Positions 1 to 10,161 of a stretch of 64,000 nucleotides of DNA are shown in pieces. Every line of letters begins with the position of its first letter. The stretch's first letter is position 1. Made by a program: the position numbers and the translations under genes. The DNA is from Alcaligenes faecalis (GTDB lineage: Bacteria > Pseudomonadota > Gammaproteobacteria > Burkholderiales > Burkholderiaceae_B). The notes under the pieces are model-generated. The model did not search any database. It was given only the letters and a program-made list of their open reading frames with translations, and was not told the origin of the DNA. The stretch covers positions 3,933,235-3,997,234 of the forward strand of contig NZ_CP031012.1 of assembly GCF_009497775.1 (NCBI RefSeq), in the 5' to 3' direction.

Positions 1-1
1 C

Positions 2-1531
2 CGTCACGCAGGCAATGTGGACTTTGCTGCAGGCAACGCCTCTTACTATGCCCGCCTGACCGCCAATCAAGATCGTGCTCAGGACTACAAGGACGGGGAT
101 GGTGAGCGAGTACCCTCGCGCTGGAAAAAGTGGAATACGGACGTTGCCATTGGCCTGACTCCGGATGCCGATACCTTGCTGGAGTTAAGCGCGGGTACGG
201 GTGACGGCTATGCCCGCTATGCCGGTCGTGGCATGGATGGTACGAAATTCAAGCGTGAAACTCTGGGTCTGCGTTTCAAGAAAGACATGCACGAAGGCGT
301 GCTGCGCAATGTGGAGGCCCAGCTGTATTACAACTACGCCGATCACGTTATGGACAACTACGGGCTGCGCACCTTCAAACCGGGTGGTGGCATGTCCATG
401 CCTATGGCCTCCAATGTGGACCGCCTGACCTGGGGCGGCCGTCTCAGCATGGACTGGGCCTTGAGCGAAGACCTGACCCTAACCACGGGTGCTGATTTGA
501 TGCGCAGCCGCCATCGCAAACGCAGCGGTATGGGCATGCAGGATTACCGCGATCAGGATTGGGTGAAAGATGCCGAGTTCGACAATATTGGCCTGTTCAC
601 CGAAGCCCGTTGGGATCTGAACGACGCCAGCCGTTTGATTGGTGGTGCACGTGTGGATTGGGCCAGCGCCCGTGACCTGCGCCCCAGCCTGGGCAGCGGC
701 ATGATGAGCAAGCCTAACCCCGGTGCAAACGAGCGTCGTAGAGAAACCCTGCCCAGTGGCTTCTTGCGTATCGAACATGATCTGGATTCCCTGCCCTTGA
801 GCCTGTACGCCGGTATTGGCCATGTGCAGCGCATGCCGGATTACTGGGAGCTGATTTCCCCGGCCAGTGGCCCGCAAGGCAGCGCCAGTGCCTTCCTGGG
901 CATTCAACCTGAAAAAACCACACAGCTGGATTTTGGTGCCCAGTACAAGGATGAAACGGTATCGGCCTGGGCCTCCGCCTATATTGGCCAGATTCAGGAC
1001 TACATCCTGTTCGACTACCTGCCCGGCGGCATGATGGGCATGAAAACCCAGGCCAGAAACGTCAAGGCCCGCATCATGGGTGGCGAGTTGGGTGCGGACT
1101 GGAAAGCGACTCCTAACTGGACTTTGGGCGGCAGCCTGGCCTATGCCTGGGGCCGCAACAGTACTGATGGCCGCGCCCTGCCGCAAATGCCCCCGCTGGA
1201 TGTGCGTTTGACGGCGGATTATGTGCAAGGCCCCTGGTCCGCAGGCGGTGTCTGGCGCATTGTGGCCAAGCAAAATCGCTATTCGCAGGGACAAGGTAAT
1301 GTGGTGGGTTACGACTTCGGGCCTACGGGTGGTTTTAGCACCCTGTCGCTGTATGGCGGCTACAAGATCAACCGCAATCTGTCTCTGACAGCCGGTGTGG
1401 ATAATGTGTTCGACAAGACTTACGGCGAACACCTAAATCTGGCCGGGAACAGTGGTTTTGGTTTTGGCGCAGCAAGCCGCTTTAATGACCCTGGCCGCAC
1501 CGTCTGGCTACGTGCCGCTTTGACCTTCTGA
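2..1531 (+). CDS. TonB-dependent copper receptor (OprC/NosA-like), 5' truncated by window edge
   Basis: Outer-membrane beta-barrel receptor, probably for copper import. The frame is open from base 2, so the gene starts before the window; about 509 residues remain and the N-terminal plug domain is missing. Seen directly: alternating aromatic/polar barrel strands, a C-terminal strand ending in Phe (WLRAALTF), and several methionine-rich loops (GGGMSMPMAS, GSGMMSKP, GGMMGMK, RSGMGMQD). Met-rich loops fit the OprC/NosA copper receptor family; the copper assignment is inference from these motifs and overall family resemblance. A terminator follows the stop. Confidence 0.82.
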   Translation, partial: RHAGNVDFAAGNASYYARLTANQDRAQDYKDGDGERVPSRWKKWNTDVAIGLTPDADTLLELSAGTGDGYARYAGRGMDGTKFKRETLGLRFKKDMHEGVLRNVEAQLYYNYADHVMDNYGLRTFKPGGGMSMPMASNVDRLTWGGRLSMDWALSEDLTLTTGADLMRSRHRKRSGMGMQDYRDQDWVKDAEFDNIGLFTEARWDLNDASRLIGGARVDWASARDLRPSLGSGMMSKPNPGANERRRETLPSGFLRIEHDLDSLPLSLYAGIGHVQRMPDYWELISPASGPQGSASAFLGIQPEKTTQLDFGAQYKDETVSAWASAYIGQIQDYILFDYLPGGMMGMKTQARNVKARIMGGELGADWKATPNWTLGGSLAYAWGRNSTDGRALPQMPPLDVRLTADYVQGPWSAGGVWRIVAKQNRYSQGQGNVVGYDFGPTGGFSTLSLYGGYKINRNLSLTAGVDNVFDKTYGEHLNLAGNSGFGFGAASRFNDPGRTVWLRAALTF

Positions 1532-1535
1532 TCGT

Positions 1536-1572
1536 TTTTGCCTGCCGGGCCGGGCTGACTCGGCAGGCAAAA
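1536..1572 (+). terminator. Hairpin terminator after the TonB receptor
   Basis: Perfect 12-bp arms TTTTGCCTGCCG (1536-1547) and CGGCAGGCAAAA (1561-1572) begin 4 nt after the receptor stop codon. The A/T ends give U-runs on either strand, so it may work in both directions. Confidence 0.75.
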
Positions 1573-1590
1573 CAGCTGAAAAATCAGGAC

Positions 1591-1620
1591 AAAAAAAAAG
1601 GGACACCTAGCTGGTGTCCC
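1591..1620 (-). terminator. Rho-independent terminator downstream of rpoH
   Basis: GGGACACC (1600-1607) pairs with GGTGTCCC (1613-1620) around a 5-nt loop. On the minus strand nine U residues follow (A-run 1591-1599). It lies about 160 bp past the rpoH stop. Confidence 0.85.
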
Positions 1621-1782
1621 GTAAACATCCGCTTCAAAAGGGAGGGGAAGAGGAGAAGCCGAAGCGGATGCGCAAATGCCGAATTGCATAGGTGGCAAAA
1701 ATCAGCAAATGTATTGTTTAGTCCGCGAAGATCAGCTTAAGTTCTTCGGATTCCCCGAAAAGTTGTAACTCTTTAAAACGGC

Positions 1783-2679
1783 TTAAACCGCGGCCGCCAA
1801 AGCGACGCGCAGCTTCTTGAATGCAGCCACTTCAATCTGACGGATACGCTCTGCCGACACGCCAAATTCGGCGGCCAGATCGTGCAAGGTGGCACCGCCA
1901 TCGTCCTGCAACCAGCGGGCGCGCACAATGCGTTGCGAGCGCTCGTCCAGCGTGTCGATCGCCTCTTCCAGGCCGCTGCCTTCCAGCATGTCCTGGGCAC
2001 GACGCTCCAGCACGCGTGTCGGTTCCTCGTGTCCTTCGTCAGACAGGTAGGAAATAGGCGCGAAGTTGTCATCGTCGTCGTTGGCCGGGGCTTCCAGAGC
2101 CATATCGTGGCCGGACAAACGCACTTCCATCTCGCTGACGTCCTGTGGACGCACATCGAGTTCACGGGCAATCGCGTCTACCTGAGCCGTATCCAGCGTT
2201 TGTCCGTCCGGACGCATGCGGCGCAGGTTGAAAAACAGTTTGCGTTGGGCCTTGGTCGTGGCCACTTTCACCATGCGCCAGTTGCGCACGACATATTCGT
2301 GGATCTCGGCCTTGATCCAGTGCACGGCAAACGACACCAGACGCACACCGCGATCGGGGTCAAAGCGTTTGACGGCCTTCATCAGGCCCACATTACCTTC
2401 CTGGATCAGGTCGGCATGAGGCAAGCCGTAACCCAGGTACTGGCGGGCAATGGAAACCACCAGACGCAGGTGCGACAAAATCAGTTCACGCGCAGCATCC
2501 AGGTCATCCTGGTCGCGCAGACGCTGACCCAGCTCGGTTTCGCGTTCAGCGCTGAGCATGGGCAGGCGGTTAACAGCAGAAATATACGCTTCGATCGTCC
2601 CCAGTGCGCCTGGATTAGACACGGCGGCGACGAGTTCATTACCAGACGTCAGGGCCAAAGCGTTCGCTTGTTGTGTCAT
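1783..2679 (-). CDS. rpoH: RNA polymerase heat-shock sigma factor sigma-32
   Basis: Directs RNA polymerase to heat-shock promoters. 298 residues, within the usual family length. The sigma-70 region 2 core is clear (DLIQEGNVGLMKAVKRFDP, about residues 90-108), followed by the RpoH box QRKLFFNLR (145-153), which separates RpoH from other sigma factors. A C-terminal region 4 helix-turn-helix is present (ERIRQIE). It is transcribed alone and ends before a strong terminator. Its upstream region carries a perfect CIRCE operator at 2763-2789, so HrcA probably represses it. Confidence 0.97.
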   Translation of the reverse strand: MTQQANALALTSGNELVAAVSNPGALGTIEAYISAVNRLPMLSAERETELGQRLRDQDDLDAARELILSHLRLVVSIARQYLGYGLPHADLIQEGNVGLMKAVKRFDPDRGVRLVSFAVHWIKAEIHEYVVRNWRMVKVATTKAQRKLFFNLRRMRPDGQTLDTAQVDAIARELDVRPQDVSEMEVRLSGHDMALEAPANDDDDNFAPISYLSDEGHEEPTRVLERRAQDMLEGSGLEEAIDTLDERSQRIVRARWLQDDGGATLHDLAAEFGVSAERIRQIEVAAFKKLRVALAAAV

Positions 2680-2762
2680 GGAAAATCCTTCAAAAGTCAG
2701 CCGGCGAGAGCACTAAACAAGGCCCTCAAACCGCAGAAAACGTATTTCAACAATCATTGAGT

Positions 2763-2789
2763 TTAGCACTCGATGGTCTGGAGTGCTAA
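2763..2789. promoter_or_regulatory. CIRCE operator (HrcA binding site) upstream of rpoH
   Basis: TTAGCACTC (2763-2771), a 9-nt spacer, then GAGTGCTAA (2781-2789): an exact match to the CIRCE consensus with no mismatch. It lies 84 bp upstream of the rpoH start codon. CIRCE is the known binding site of the HrcA repressor; control of rpoH by HrcA here is inferred from position. Confidence 0.93.
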
Positions 2790-2965
2790 AAATTTCGAAT
2801 ACAGGAATAAGAGCGTCGCAGCAAGAAAAAGTTCACTACTTGGGGGAAAACTGCGGCAAATCGGTGGGCAGAACGCCACAAACAGGCAAAAAACTGTGGC
2901 TGCCTGAGAGTAACGCCTTAATGCCCACCTGAAAATAACAAAGTGCGACCTTGTTTATCCAGCGA

Positions 2966-3859
2966 TCACAGTCGCTCGGCGTGGAAATTCAGATGGTCCT
3001 GAATGAAGGTCGAGATGAAGTAGTAGCCGTGGTCATAGCCATCGTGACGGCGCAGGGTCAAAGGCTGTTTGGCCTGCTCGCACGCCTGCTCGAATACTTC
3101 CGGATACAGTTGCTCGGCCAGAAAGCCGTCGCTCAAACCCTGATCCACCAGAATACCGGCGGGATACGGTGTACTGGCCTTGGCCATCAAGGCGCTGGCG
3201 TCGTGTTGTTCCCAAGCCTGACGATCCTGACCCAGGTAGGCACCAAAGGCTTTTTCGCCCCAGGGGCAGCGGGTCGGCGCAGCAATAGGCGCAAAGGCCG
3301 ACACGGAGCGGTACTTGCCGGGATGGCGCAGAGCCAGCGTCAAGGCACCGTGGCCGCCCATGGAATGACCAAAAATACCCACACGGCTGGCGTCGCCGGG
3401 CAGAATGGTCGTGACCAGATCAAACAGCTCCTGGGTCACATAGCTTTCCATGCGGTAATTCTTGTTCCACCCAGGCTCAGTGGCATCCAGATAGAAACCG
3501 GCTCCGGTTCCCAGATCCCAGCCTTCATCCTCCCCTTCTACCCCTGCGCCACGCGGGCTGGTATCGGGAGTGACCAACATGATGCCGTGCTCGGCAGCGT
3601 AACGCTGGGCACCGGCCTTGATCATGAAGGTTTCTTCCGTGCAGGTCAGCCCTGCCAGGAAAAACAGCACAGGCACACGGCCTTGCCCGATAGCCTCTGC
3701 CAGACTGGCAGCCCCTTTCTGGGCGCTGGCCTGTAGTTGCGGCGGCATATACACAGAAAAACGCATGGGCAGGCCAATTGTCTGCGAAGCGTGTTGGTAG
3801 TAGCGCTGCCAACCATTAAAACAGCGGTGTTCGTTGAGCAGTTCCAGTGTCTGAGTCAT
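2966..3859 (-). CDS. fghA: S-formylglutathione hydrolase
   Basis: Hydrolyses S-formylglutathione to formate and glutathione, the second step of glutathione-dependent formaldehyde detoxification. 297 residues, typical of the alpha/beta-hydrolase family member FghA/FrmB. The nucleophile elbow GHSMGG has Ser at residue 166; the conserved Cys lies in FLAGLTCTEE (Cys73); a late His follows in RRHDGYDHGYYF. It lies 126 bp downstream of the class III alcohol dehydrogenase gene, its usual partner. Confidence 0.95.
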   Translation of the reverse strand: MTQTLELLNEHRCFNGWQRYYQHASQTIGLPMRFSVYMPPQLQASAQKGAASLAEAIGQGRVPVLFFLAGLTCTEETFMIKAGAQRYAAEHGIMLVTPDTSPRGAGVEGEDEGWDLGTGAGFYLDATEPGWNKNYRMESYVTQELFDLVTTILPGDASRVGIFGHSMGGHGALTLALRHPGKYRSVSAFAPIAAPTRCPWGEKAFGAYLGQDRQAWEQHDASALMAKASTPYPAGILVDQGLSDGFLAEQLYPEVFEQACEQAKQPLTLRRHDGYDHGYYFISTFIQDHLNFHAERL

Positions 3860-3985
3860 AGCCCCCTCTTGTTCTCAATTGCAGATCCGGTCCAAAGTTT
3901 AGGGCACGCCCAAGGGCGGCAAGGAACTCTGGAACCGGGATAAAGGGTGCAGGCGGCTGCCTGCGCCCTCCTCAAGCGACGTCTA

Positions 3986-5092
3986 TCAGTACATCACCAC
4001 CGAACGGATGGATTTACCGGCATTCATCAGGTCAAAGCCTTCGTTGATGCGCTCCAGCGGCAGGGTGTGGGTGATCAGATCGTCGATATTGATCTTGCCA
4101 TCCATGTACCAGTCCACAATCGTGGGCACGTCGGTACGACCACGAGCGCCACCAAAGGCGGAGCCCTTCCATTCGCGACCCGTTACCAGCTGGAACGGAC
4201 GGGTGGAGATTTCGGCACCGGCCTCGGCCACACCAATAATGATGGACTGGCCCCAACCGCGGTGGCAGCACTCCAGTGCCTGACGCATCACCTTGGTGTT
4301 GCCGATACATTCAAAGGAGTAATCCGCGCCGCCATCTGTCAGTTGAATGATGTGGTCCACCACGTTTTCAACTTCATTGGGGTTCACGAAATCGGTCATG
4401 CCGAACTGGCGAGCCATGGCTTCGCGCTCGGGGTTGATGTCCACGCCAATGATCTTGCCAGCGCCGACCATCTTGGCGCCCTGTATCACGTTCAGGCCAA
4501 TACCGCCCAAGCCGAACACCACCACGTTGGCACCCGCTTCCACTTTGGCGGTAAACAGCACAGCGCCCAAGCCTGTGGTCACGCCACAGCCGATGTAGCA
4601 CACCTTGTCGAAAGGCGCGTCGTTACGAATCTTGGCCAAGGCAATCTCCGGCACCACGATGTGATTGGCGAAGGTCGATGTGCCCATGTAGTGGTGCACA
4701 GGCTTGCCACCAATGGAGAAACGCGAGGTGCCGTCGGGCATCAGGCCCTTGCCCTGAGTAGAGCGAATGGCGGTACACAGGTTGGTCTTGCGCGACAGGC
4801 AGGATTTGCACTGACGGCACTCGGGTGTGTACAGAGGGATCACGTGATCGCCAGGACGCAGGCTGGTCACCCCAGCGCCTACATCCAGCACCACGCCTGC
4901 GCCTTCATGGCCCAGGATGGCTGGGAACAAACCTTCTGGATCCGCGCCAGACAAGGTGTAGTAATCGGTATGGCAAATGCCCGTCGCCTTGATCTCGACC
5001 AGCACTTCGCCCGCTTTGGGACCTGCCAGATCGACCTCTTCAATCGTTAGCGGTGCGCCCGCTTTCCAGGCAACAGCTGCACGTGTTTTCAT
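3986..5092 (-). CDS. adhC: S-(hydroxymethyl)glutathione dehydrogenase (class III alcohol dehydrogenase)
   Basis: Oxidises the formaldehyde-glutathione adduct to S-formylglutathione with NAD+. Zinc ligands are all visible: catalytic Cys40 and His62, and structural Cys92, Cys95, Cys98 and Cys106. A Rossmann motif GLGGIG follows. The ATG at 5092 (MKTRAAV) is preferred over an in-frame GTG at 5101, because GGAGG sits 9 nt before the ATG but only 1 nt before the GTG. Pairs with fghA downstream. No frmR-type repressor gene is adjacent. Upstream lies a small GGTCC/GGACC hairpin and AT-rich promoter-like sequence. Confidence 0.96.
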   Translation of the reverse strand: MKTRAAVAWKAGAPLTIEEVDLAGPKAGEVLVEIKATGICHTDYYTLSGADPEGLFPAILGHEGAGVVLDVGAGVTSLRPGDHVIPLYTPECRQCKSCLSRKTNLCTAIRSTQGKGLMPDGTSRFSIGGKPVHHYMGTSTFANHIVVPEIALAKIRNDAPFDKVCYIGCGVTTGLGAVLFTAKVEAGANVVVFGLGGIGLNVIQGAKMVGAGKIIGVDINPEREAMARQFGMTDFVNPNEVENVVDHIIQLTDGGADYSFECIGNTKVMRQALECCHRGWGQSIIIGVAEAGAEISTRPFQLVTGREWKGSAFGGARGRTDVPTIVDWYMDGKINIDDLITHTLPLERINEGFDLMNAGKSIRSVVMY

Positions 5093-5244
5093 GTGGTCCA
5101 CCCTCCGGGTAAAAGTAATTATGGTTACGGCAAACTCGGTCCTTCGGGACCAAACTCTTAAAGTATAGAGAGTATTTTATAAGGCTCGGCCCGGCTGGCG
5201 GCACCTTGTATGGGTAAAGACCCGTACAAATTGCCTGGCAGGCA

Positions 5245-6486
5245 TCAATACAAGGACGATTTGCCCGTCAGAAGCACGCCCAGACGCAACATCCCGTAGG
5301 CCAGATAATCGCCCAGTCGGCTGAACAAACCCAGGCGCTGGTACTGCTCCGGGTAGACGCGGGCGGCATTGTGTTCGATCTCGTATTCCAGCTTGGCCTG
5401 CAAATCCTGGGTGAAAGGCACATCCTGAATCAGCACATTGGCCTCGCGCGCCAGCAGCAGGCTGAACGGATCCAGATTGGACGAGCCCACCATGGAGTAA
5501 TCGTCGATCACGGCGACTTTGGCGTGCAAATAGCTGGCCTTGTACTCGTACAGCTCGATGCCATGATCCAGCAACTGCCCATACATGAATCTACAGGCCC
5601 GATATTGCAGGAAGTATTCAGCATGGCCTTGCAGCAACAAACGCACCCGCACGCCTCGTTCCGCCGTCTGCTCGATACGACGGCGCAAGGTCCGGCCCGG
5701 AAAGAAGTAGGCATTGGCCAGCACCACCTGCTCCTGCGCCTTGCCAAGCAAGTGCAGATACGCCTGCTCTATTTGCTGACGATGGCGCACATTGTCCCGC
5801 AGCAGCAAGCTGGCCCGTACCCCTTCAAACACCTGCCCGGCCTGCTCCGCCTTCTTACGGGCCTGACGCCGCTTGCGCCATTCACGCCACAGGGTGAAAC
5901 GCTGGGTGAAGCTATCCCAGTCCTTGCGCCTGCGCCAGGCCATGCGCAGCCATAGTGCCTGCTGGGCACGCACCATATCGTCCACAATCGGCCCTTCGCA
6001 ACGCACGGCAAAATCAAAGCGCGGCCTGCCCTGCCCGTTGATCAAGGGCACTTCATCAAAGTCATCCAGAATATTGATGCCGCCCACAAAGCCAATGCGC
6101 TCATCAACCACCAGCATTTTCCGGTGCAGCCTGCGCAGGCGTCGCAAGGACAGGCGCGGTTCACGCCACCCTTGGGGCTTGGGGCGATAAATCCGGTAGC
6201 GGGCACGCATGGCCTTCAGTTGCTCGGCAATCTGCAAGGCATGCACATCGCTGCCAAAGCCATCAATCACCACGCGCACGCGCACACCGCGCTCACAGGC
6301 GCGACGCAAGGCGTCCAGAACGCTGTGACCGCTGTCATCCAGGTTGAAGATGTAGGTTTCCAGATGCAGGCGCTTTCTGGCCTGATCGATAGCCTCGCAA
6401 ATAGCCGGAAAGAACTCCTGGCCGTTTTGCAGCAGCGTGATTTGATTACCTTCGTGCCAAAGTGGATCGCGCTTCAGACTCGGCAT
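5245..6486 (-). CDS. clsB: Cardiolipin synthase B (phospholipase D superfamily)
   Basis: Forms cardiolipin or related phospholipids at the inner membrane. 413 residues with two HKD motifs: HRKMLVVD (His121) followed by GFVGG, and HAKVAVIDD followed by SMVGSSNLDP. There is no N-terminal membrane hairpin, which fits ClsB rather than ClsA. It follows the endonuclease/exonuclease/phosphatase gene by 40 bp, the same pairing as ybhP-clsB in Escherichia coli. It is the last gene of the fmdB-aspS transcription unit. Confidence 0.92.
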   Translation of the reverse strand: MPSLKRDPLWHEGNQITLLQNGQEFFPAICEAIDQARKRLHLETYIFNLDDSGHSVLDALRRACERGVRVRVVIDGFGSDVHALQIAEQLKAMRARYRIYRPKPQGWREPRLSLRRLRRLHRKMLVVDERIGFVGGINILDDFDEVPLINGQGRPRFDFAVRCEGPIVDDMVRAQQALWLRMAWRRRKDWDSFTQRFTLWREWRKRRQARKKAEQAGQVFEGVRASLLLRDNVRHRQQIEQAYLHLLGKAQEQVVLANAYFFPGRTLRRRIEQTAERGVRVRLLLQGHAEYFLQYRACRFMYGQLLDHGIELYEYKASYLHAKVAVIDDYSMVGSSNLDPFSLLLAREANVLIQDVPFTQDLQAKLEYEIEHNAARVYPEQYQRLGLFSRLGDYLAYGMLRLGVLLTGKSSLY

Positions 6487-6526
6487 GCTTGCTAGGCCTA
6501 TGCGTTAAGAAACCACTGAACGCCCT

Positions 6527-7378
6527 TTAAGGCAGCTCCAGCTCGGTCAGGATGGGGGCATGGTCGGACAACTGTTTCCAGGGGTCGCCCACCAGCACGC
6601 GGGCATTACGCACCGCAAAACCACGCTGATAGACACGGTCCAGACGTAGCCAGGGGAATGCCGCGGGAAAGGTCCGAGGAGGTGGCGTCATGCGTGCGGC
6701 ACCATTCACGCCCAGCTGAATGCCTTGATCCGGCACGACCAGCCCGCTTTTGCGCATGGTACGCAGCCACTTGATGGGCTGACGCAGACGGAAACGGTTA
6801 TCGGCCTGACCACGAGGCGAGAAAGAAAACACCTCGTACAGATTCAGCTGCTGCACAAAGATGGGGGCCAGCCGGTTATTCCAGTCGTTGAAGTCGCCTG
6901 CGATCAGCAAGGGCTCGTCCGCAGGGACAATGCGCTTGATGCGATCGAGCAAGGCCTGGACCTGGCGAACCCGGCCACTGTTGAACAGCCCCAGGTGCAC
7001 CACAATGCAATGCACCGGACGGCCACCGACGTCGATAATCGCATGGAGCAAACCGCGCTGTTCCATACGGTGGTCGGAAATGTCCTGGTTTTCGTACTGC
7101 AAAATGGGAAAGCGCGACAGCAAGGCGTTGCCGTGGTCCGTATGGGGACGAACCACATTGCACCCGTAAGCCGTATTCATGCGCAAGGCAGCGGCCAGCG
7201 ATTCGTGCTGGGCGTCCAGACTGCCTTGCAGCTGATTACGCCCCTGCACTTCCTGCAAAAACAACAAGTCGGGAGACAGTCCGTAAAGTCCCAGGCGCAG
7301 ATCCGCCAAAGACTCCCGTTTGCCCGAAGCCGAGCGGCCTTTGTGAATGTTGTAGCTAACTACCCGAATCACTGACAC
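6527..7378 (-). CDS. Endonuclease/exonuclease/phosphatase family protein (YbhP-like)
   Basis: 283-residue metal-dependent phosphoesterase fold. Family motifs are visible: SYNIHKGR near the N-terminus, FLQEVQG (catalytic Glu), AGDFNDWNN (Asp/Asn) and the closing SDHAP with the catalytic His. No signal peptide. It sits 18 bp after aspS and 40 bp before clsB. The physiological substrate of YbhP proteins is unknown; the fixed pairing with clsB suggests a phospholipid-related role, which is inference. Confidence 0.88.
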   Translation of the reverse strand: MSVIRVVSYNIHKGRSASGKRESLADLRLGLYGLSPDLLFLQEVQGRNQLQGSLDAQHESLAAALRMNTAYGCNVVRPHTDHGNALLSRFPILQYENQDISDHRMEQRGLLHAIIDVGGRPVHCIVVHLGLFNSGRVRQVQALLDRIKRIVPADEPLLIAGDFNDWNNRLAPIFVQQLNLYEVFSFSPRGQADNRFRLRQPIKWLRTMRKSGLVVPDQGIQLGVNGAARMTPPPRTFPAAFPWLRLDRVYQRGFAVRNARVLVGDPWKQLSDHAPILTELELP

Positions 7379-7396
7379 GCCGTCCCCCGATCTGAC

Positions 7397-9184
7397 TTAC
7401 TTGTTTTCAACAGCCCGCAGACGAATGTGCAACTCGCGCAGTTGCTGCTCGTCCACAGCCGATGGGGCCTGGGTCAGCAGACACTGAGCACGCTGTGTCT
7501 TGGGGAAAGCAATCACGTCACGAATCGAATCGGCACCGGCCATCAAGGTGACCAGACGATCCAGACCCATAGCCAGACCACCGTGTGGAGGCGCACCGTA
7601 TTGCAGCGCATCCAGCAGGAAGCCGAACTTCAGTTGTGCTTCTTCAGGGCCAATATTCAAAGCGCTGAACACTTTGCTTTGAACGTCGGCACGGTGGATA
7701 CGGACCGAACCGCCACCCACTTCCCAACCGTTCAGCACCATGTCGTATGCCTTGGCAAAGGCCTTGCCGGGATCTGTTTCCAGCAGGTCTTCGTGGCCGT
7801 CTTTGGGGCTGGTGAAGGGGTGGTGAGCAGCAAAGTAGCGGTTTTCGCCCTCGTCGTATTCGAACATGGGGAAGTCCACCACCCACAGGGGTTTCCAGCC
7901 GTCTTCGGCCAGACCGTTGGCTTTACCGAATTCGCTGTGACCGATCTTGATACGCAGGGCACCAATCGCGTCGTTCACGATCTTGGCCTTGTCGGCACCA
8001 AAGAAGATCAGGTCGCCGTTCTGGGCGCCCGTGCGCTCCATCACCTGTTTCAGAACCTCAACATTGATGTTCTTGACGATAGGCGACTGCAAGCCTTCAG
8101 GGATCGAGGTCACATCGTTGACCTTGATGTAAGCCAGGCCCTTGGCGCCGTAGATGCCGACGAACTTGGTGTAGGCGTCGATTTCGCTACGGGGCATGGC
8201 GCCACCGCCTGGAATGCGCAAGGCAACCACACGGCAGGATGGGTCGTTGGCTGGTGCGGAGAAGACCTTGAAGTCCACTTCACGCATCAGGTCAGCCACG
8301 TCCACGAATTCCAGCTTGACGCGCAGGTCAGGCTTATCCGAACCGTAGCGCTGCATGGCTTCCGTCCAGCTCATGGTGGGGAACTTGGGCAGTTCCACGT
8401 TTTGCACGGTGCGGAAAATGTGCGTGACCATGCCTTCAAAGATCTCGCGAATCTGCTCTTCGTTCAGGAAGGAGGTTTCGCAGTCGATCTGGGTAAATTC
8501 AGGCTGACGGTCAGCGCGCAAGTCTTCGTCGCGGAAGCACTTGGTGATCTGGTAGTAGCGGTCAAAGCCCGACACCATCAGCATTTGCTTGAACAGCTGG
8601 GGCGACTGGGGCAGTGCGAAGAATTCGCCTGCGTTCACACGCGAGGGAACCAGGTAGTCGCGAGCGCCTTCAGGGGTGCTCTTGGTCAACATGGGGGTTT
8701 CAATATCAATGAAACCCAGGTCGTCCAGGTAGCGACGGGATTGCATGGCCACTTTGTAGCGCAGCATCAGGTTGTTCTGCATTTGCGGACGGCGCAAATC
8801 CAGCACACGGTGCGTCAGACGCGTGGTTTCGGACAGATTGTCATCATCCAGCTGGAAAGCAGGCGTGACCGAGGCGTTCAGGATTTCGATTTCGTCACAA
8901 ACGATTTCGATCTCGCCCGAGCGCAGATCAGGATTAACCGTGCCTTCAGGACGAGCCTGAACGCGGCCGGTAATGCGCAAGCAGTACTCATTACGGATAC
9001 GTTCGGCCACTTCAAAGGCCTGCACGTTGTCGGGGTTGACCACAACCTGCGCCAGACCCTCACGGTCGCGCAGATCAATGAAAATCACACCCCCGTGGTC
9101 GCGGCGACGATGTACCCAGCCAAACAAATTGACCGTCTGGCCCAGGTATTCTTTGGAAACCTCGCCGGTATAACACGTACGCAT
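7397..9184 (-). CDS. aspS: Aspartyl-tRNA synthetase
   Basis: Charges tRNA-Asp with aspartate. 595 residues, normal for bacterial class II AspRS. An N-terminal OB-fold anticodon-binding domain ([19 protein letters not shown]) is followed by class II motif 2 ([18 protein letters not shown]), a GAD insertion domain, and motif 3 ([15 protein letters not shown]). The start MRTCYTGEV matches the family. Forms an operon with DUF502 and fmdB genes upstream and ybhP and clsB downstream. Whether it also charges tRNA-Asn cannot be judged from the sequence. Confidence 0.97.
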   Translation of the reverse strand: MRTCYTGEVSKEYLGQTVNLFGWVHRRRDHGGVIFIDLRDREGLAQVVVNPDNVQAFEVAERIRNEYCLRITGRVQARPEGTVNPDLRSGEIEIVCDEIEILNASVTPAFQLDDDNLSETTRLTHRVLDLRRPQMQNNLMLRYKVAMQSRRYLDDLGFIDIETPMLTKSTPEGARDYLVPSRVNAGEFFALPQSPQLFKQMLMVSGFDRYYQITKCFRDEDLRADRQPEFTQIDCETSFLNEEQIREIFEGMVTHIFRTVQNVELPKFPTMSWTEAMQRYGSDKPDLRVKLEFVDVADLMREVDFKVFSAPANDPSCRVVALRIPGGGAMPRSEIDAYTKFVGIYGAKGLAYIKVNDVTSIPEGLQSPIVKNINVEVLKQVMERTGAQNGDLIFFGADKAKIVNDAIGALRIKIGHSEFGKANGLAEDGWKPLWVVDFPMFEYDEGENRYFAAHHPFTSPKDGHEDLLETDPGKAFAKAYDMVLNGWEVGGGSVRIHRADVQSKVFSALNIGPEEAQLKFGFLLDALQYGAPPHGGLAMGLDRLVTLMAGADSIRDVIAFPKTQRAQCLLTQAPSAVDEQQLRELHIRLRAVENK

Positions 9185-9226
9185 CTAGGATGACTCCGAA
9201 ATAGTAAAAACTGCAAATTGGAAAAT

Positions 9227-9886
9227 TCAGGTTCCAGCCAAGGGAGGTGTCCCTTCGGGACCCTCCGGCTGGTCAGAAACAGGGGGCAAAGCGATCGGCT
9301 CGGTAGGGCTGACCACTCCCATGGATACGATGTATTTAAGCGCCGCATCCACTGTCATGTCGAGCTTGTGTACATCCGCCCGAGGCATCATCAGGAAAAA
9401 ACCGGAAGTCGGGTTGGGCGTGGTGGGCACGTAGACGCTGACAAAGTCATCTCCCAGAATCTGCGCCACTTGTCCGCCCGGTGTTCCGGTCAAAAAGGCA
9501 ATGGTCCAGGAACCGGCCCTGGGATACTGCACCAGAACGGCCTCGCGAAACGCCTGACCATCGGGTGCCAACACCGTATCACTGACTTGTTTGACCGAAT
9601 TATAAATGGAACGCACCAAAGGAATACGCCCAAGTAGCAATTCCCAACGATCCACGACTGCACGGCCCAGATAATTGGCCGCCAGCAAACCCGTGCCAAA
9701 CAACACGGCCAGCACCAGCACAATTCTAAAGCCGGGAATCCGCAGGCCGAACAGGGCCTGCGAAGAAAGAAACTCCGGCACCACGCTCTCCAGCGTTTCG
9801 ATCAGCAAAGTCATCACCCATACGGTGATGACCAAGGGCACCCAGATGAGCAGGCCAGTGACGAAATAACGCTTGAAGGGGCGCAT
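9227..9886 (-). CDS. DUF502 family inner-membrane protein
   Basis: 219 residues with two N-terminal transmembrane helices (about 9-33 and 53-72), then a soluble domain with the DUF502 signature (RSIYNSVKQVSDT; TPNPTSGFFLMMP). The function is not established. It lies 11 bp after fmdB and 42 bp before aspS. The fmdB-DUF502-aspS order is characteristic of many betaproteobacteria and supports the taxonomic placement. The start ATG codes MRPFKRYFVTG, typical for the family. Confidence 0.88.
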   Translation of the reverse strand: MRPFKRYFVTGLLIWVPLVITVWVMTLLIETLESVVPEFLSSQALFGLRIPGFRIVLVLAVLFGTGLLAANYLGRAVVDRWELLLGRIPLVRSIYNSVKQVSDTVLAPDGQAFREAVLVQYPRAGSWTIAFLTGTPGGQVAQILGDDFVSVYVPTTPNPTSGFFLMMPRADVHKLDMTVDAALKYIVSMGVVSPTEPIALPPVSDQPEGPEGTPPLAGT

Positions 9887-9897
9887 AGGGAATGGTG

Positions 9898-10161
9898 TTA
9901 GCTGGACGATGAGGAAGAAGGTGTCGTCGAAGCAGCGGGTGTGGACGTAGAACCACTATCCGCCGGCTTGCTGCCACCCTGGTTACGAAAATCCGTTACA
10001 TACCAGCCCGTACCCTTGAGCTGAAAGCCAGCCGCCGTGACCTGTTTGGTAAAGGTAGGCTGATTACATTCTGGGCAGACCTCCAAAACGGGGTCCGACA
10101 TTTTTTGCAGCACATCTTTTTCGTATTGGCACGAGCTGCATTTATACGCATAGATAGGCAC
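9898..10161 (-). CDS. FmdB-family zinc-ribbon protein
   Basis: 87-residue small regulatory-type protein. The zinc ribbon has Cys8-x2-Cys11 and Cys29-x2-Cys32, after the usual MPIYAYKC start. The C-terminus is a low-complexity Ser/Thr/Pro tail ending in six serines. FmdB proteins were named from a formamidase/acetamidase locus, but their general role is unknown. First gene of the aspS operon. Confidence 0.88.
   Translation of the reverse strand: MPIYAYKCSSCQYEKDVLQKMSDPVLEVCPECNQPTFTKQVTAAGFQLKGTGWYVTDFRNQGGSKPADSGSTSTPAASTTPSSSSSS

Noticed and set aside
7427..9193. A 588-codon open frame on the plus strand opposite aspS
   Set aside because: It mirrors the aspS gene, has no ribosome site, and its composition (His, Gln, Val-rich) is typical of antisense reading of a GC-rich gene.
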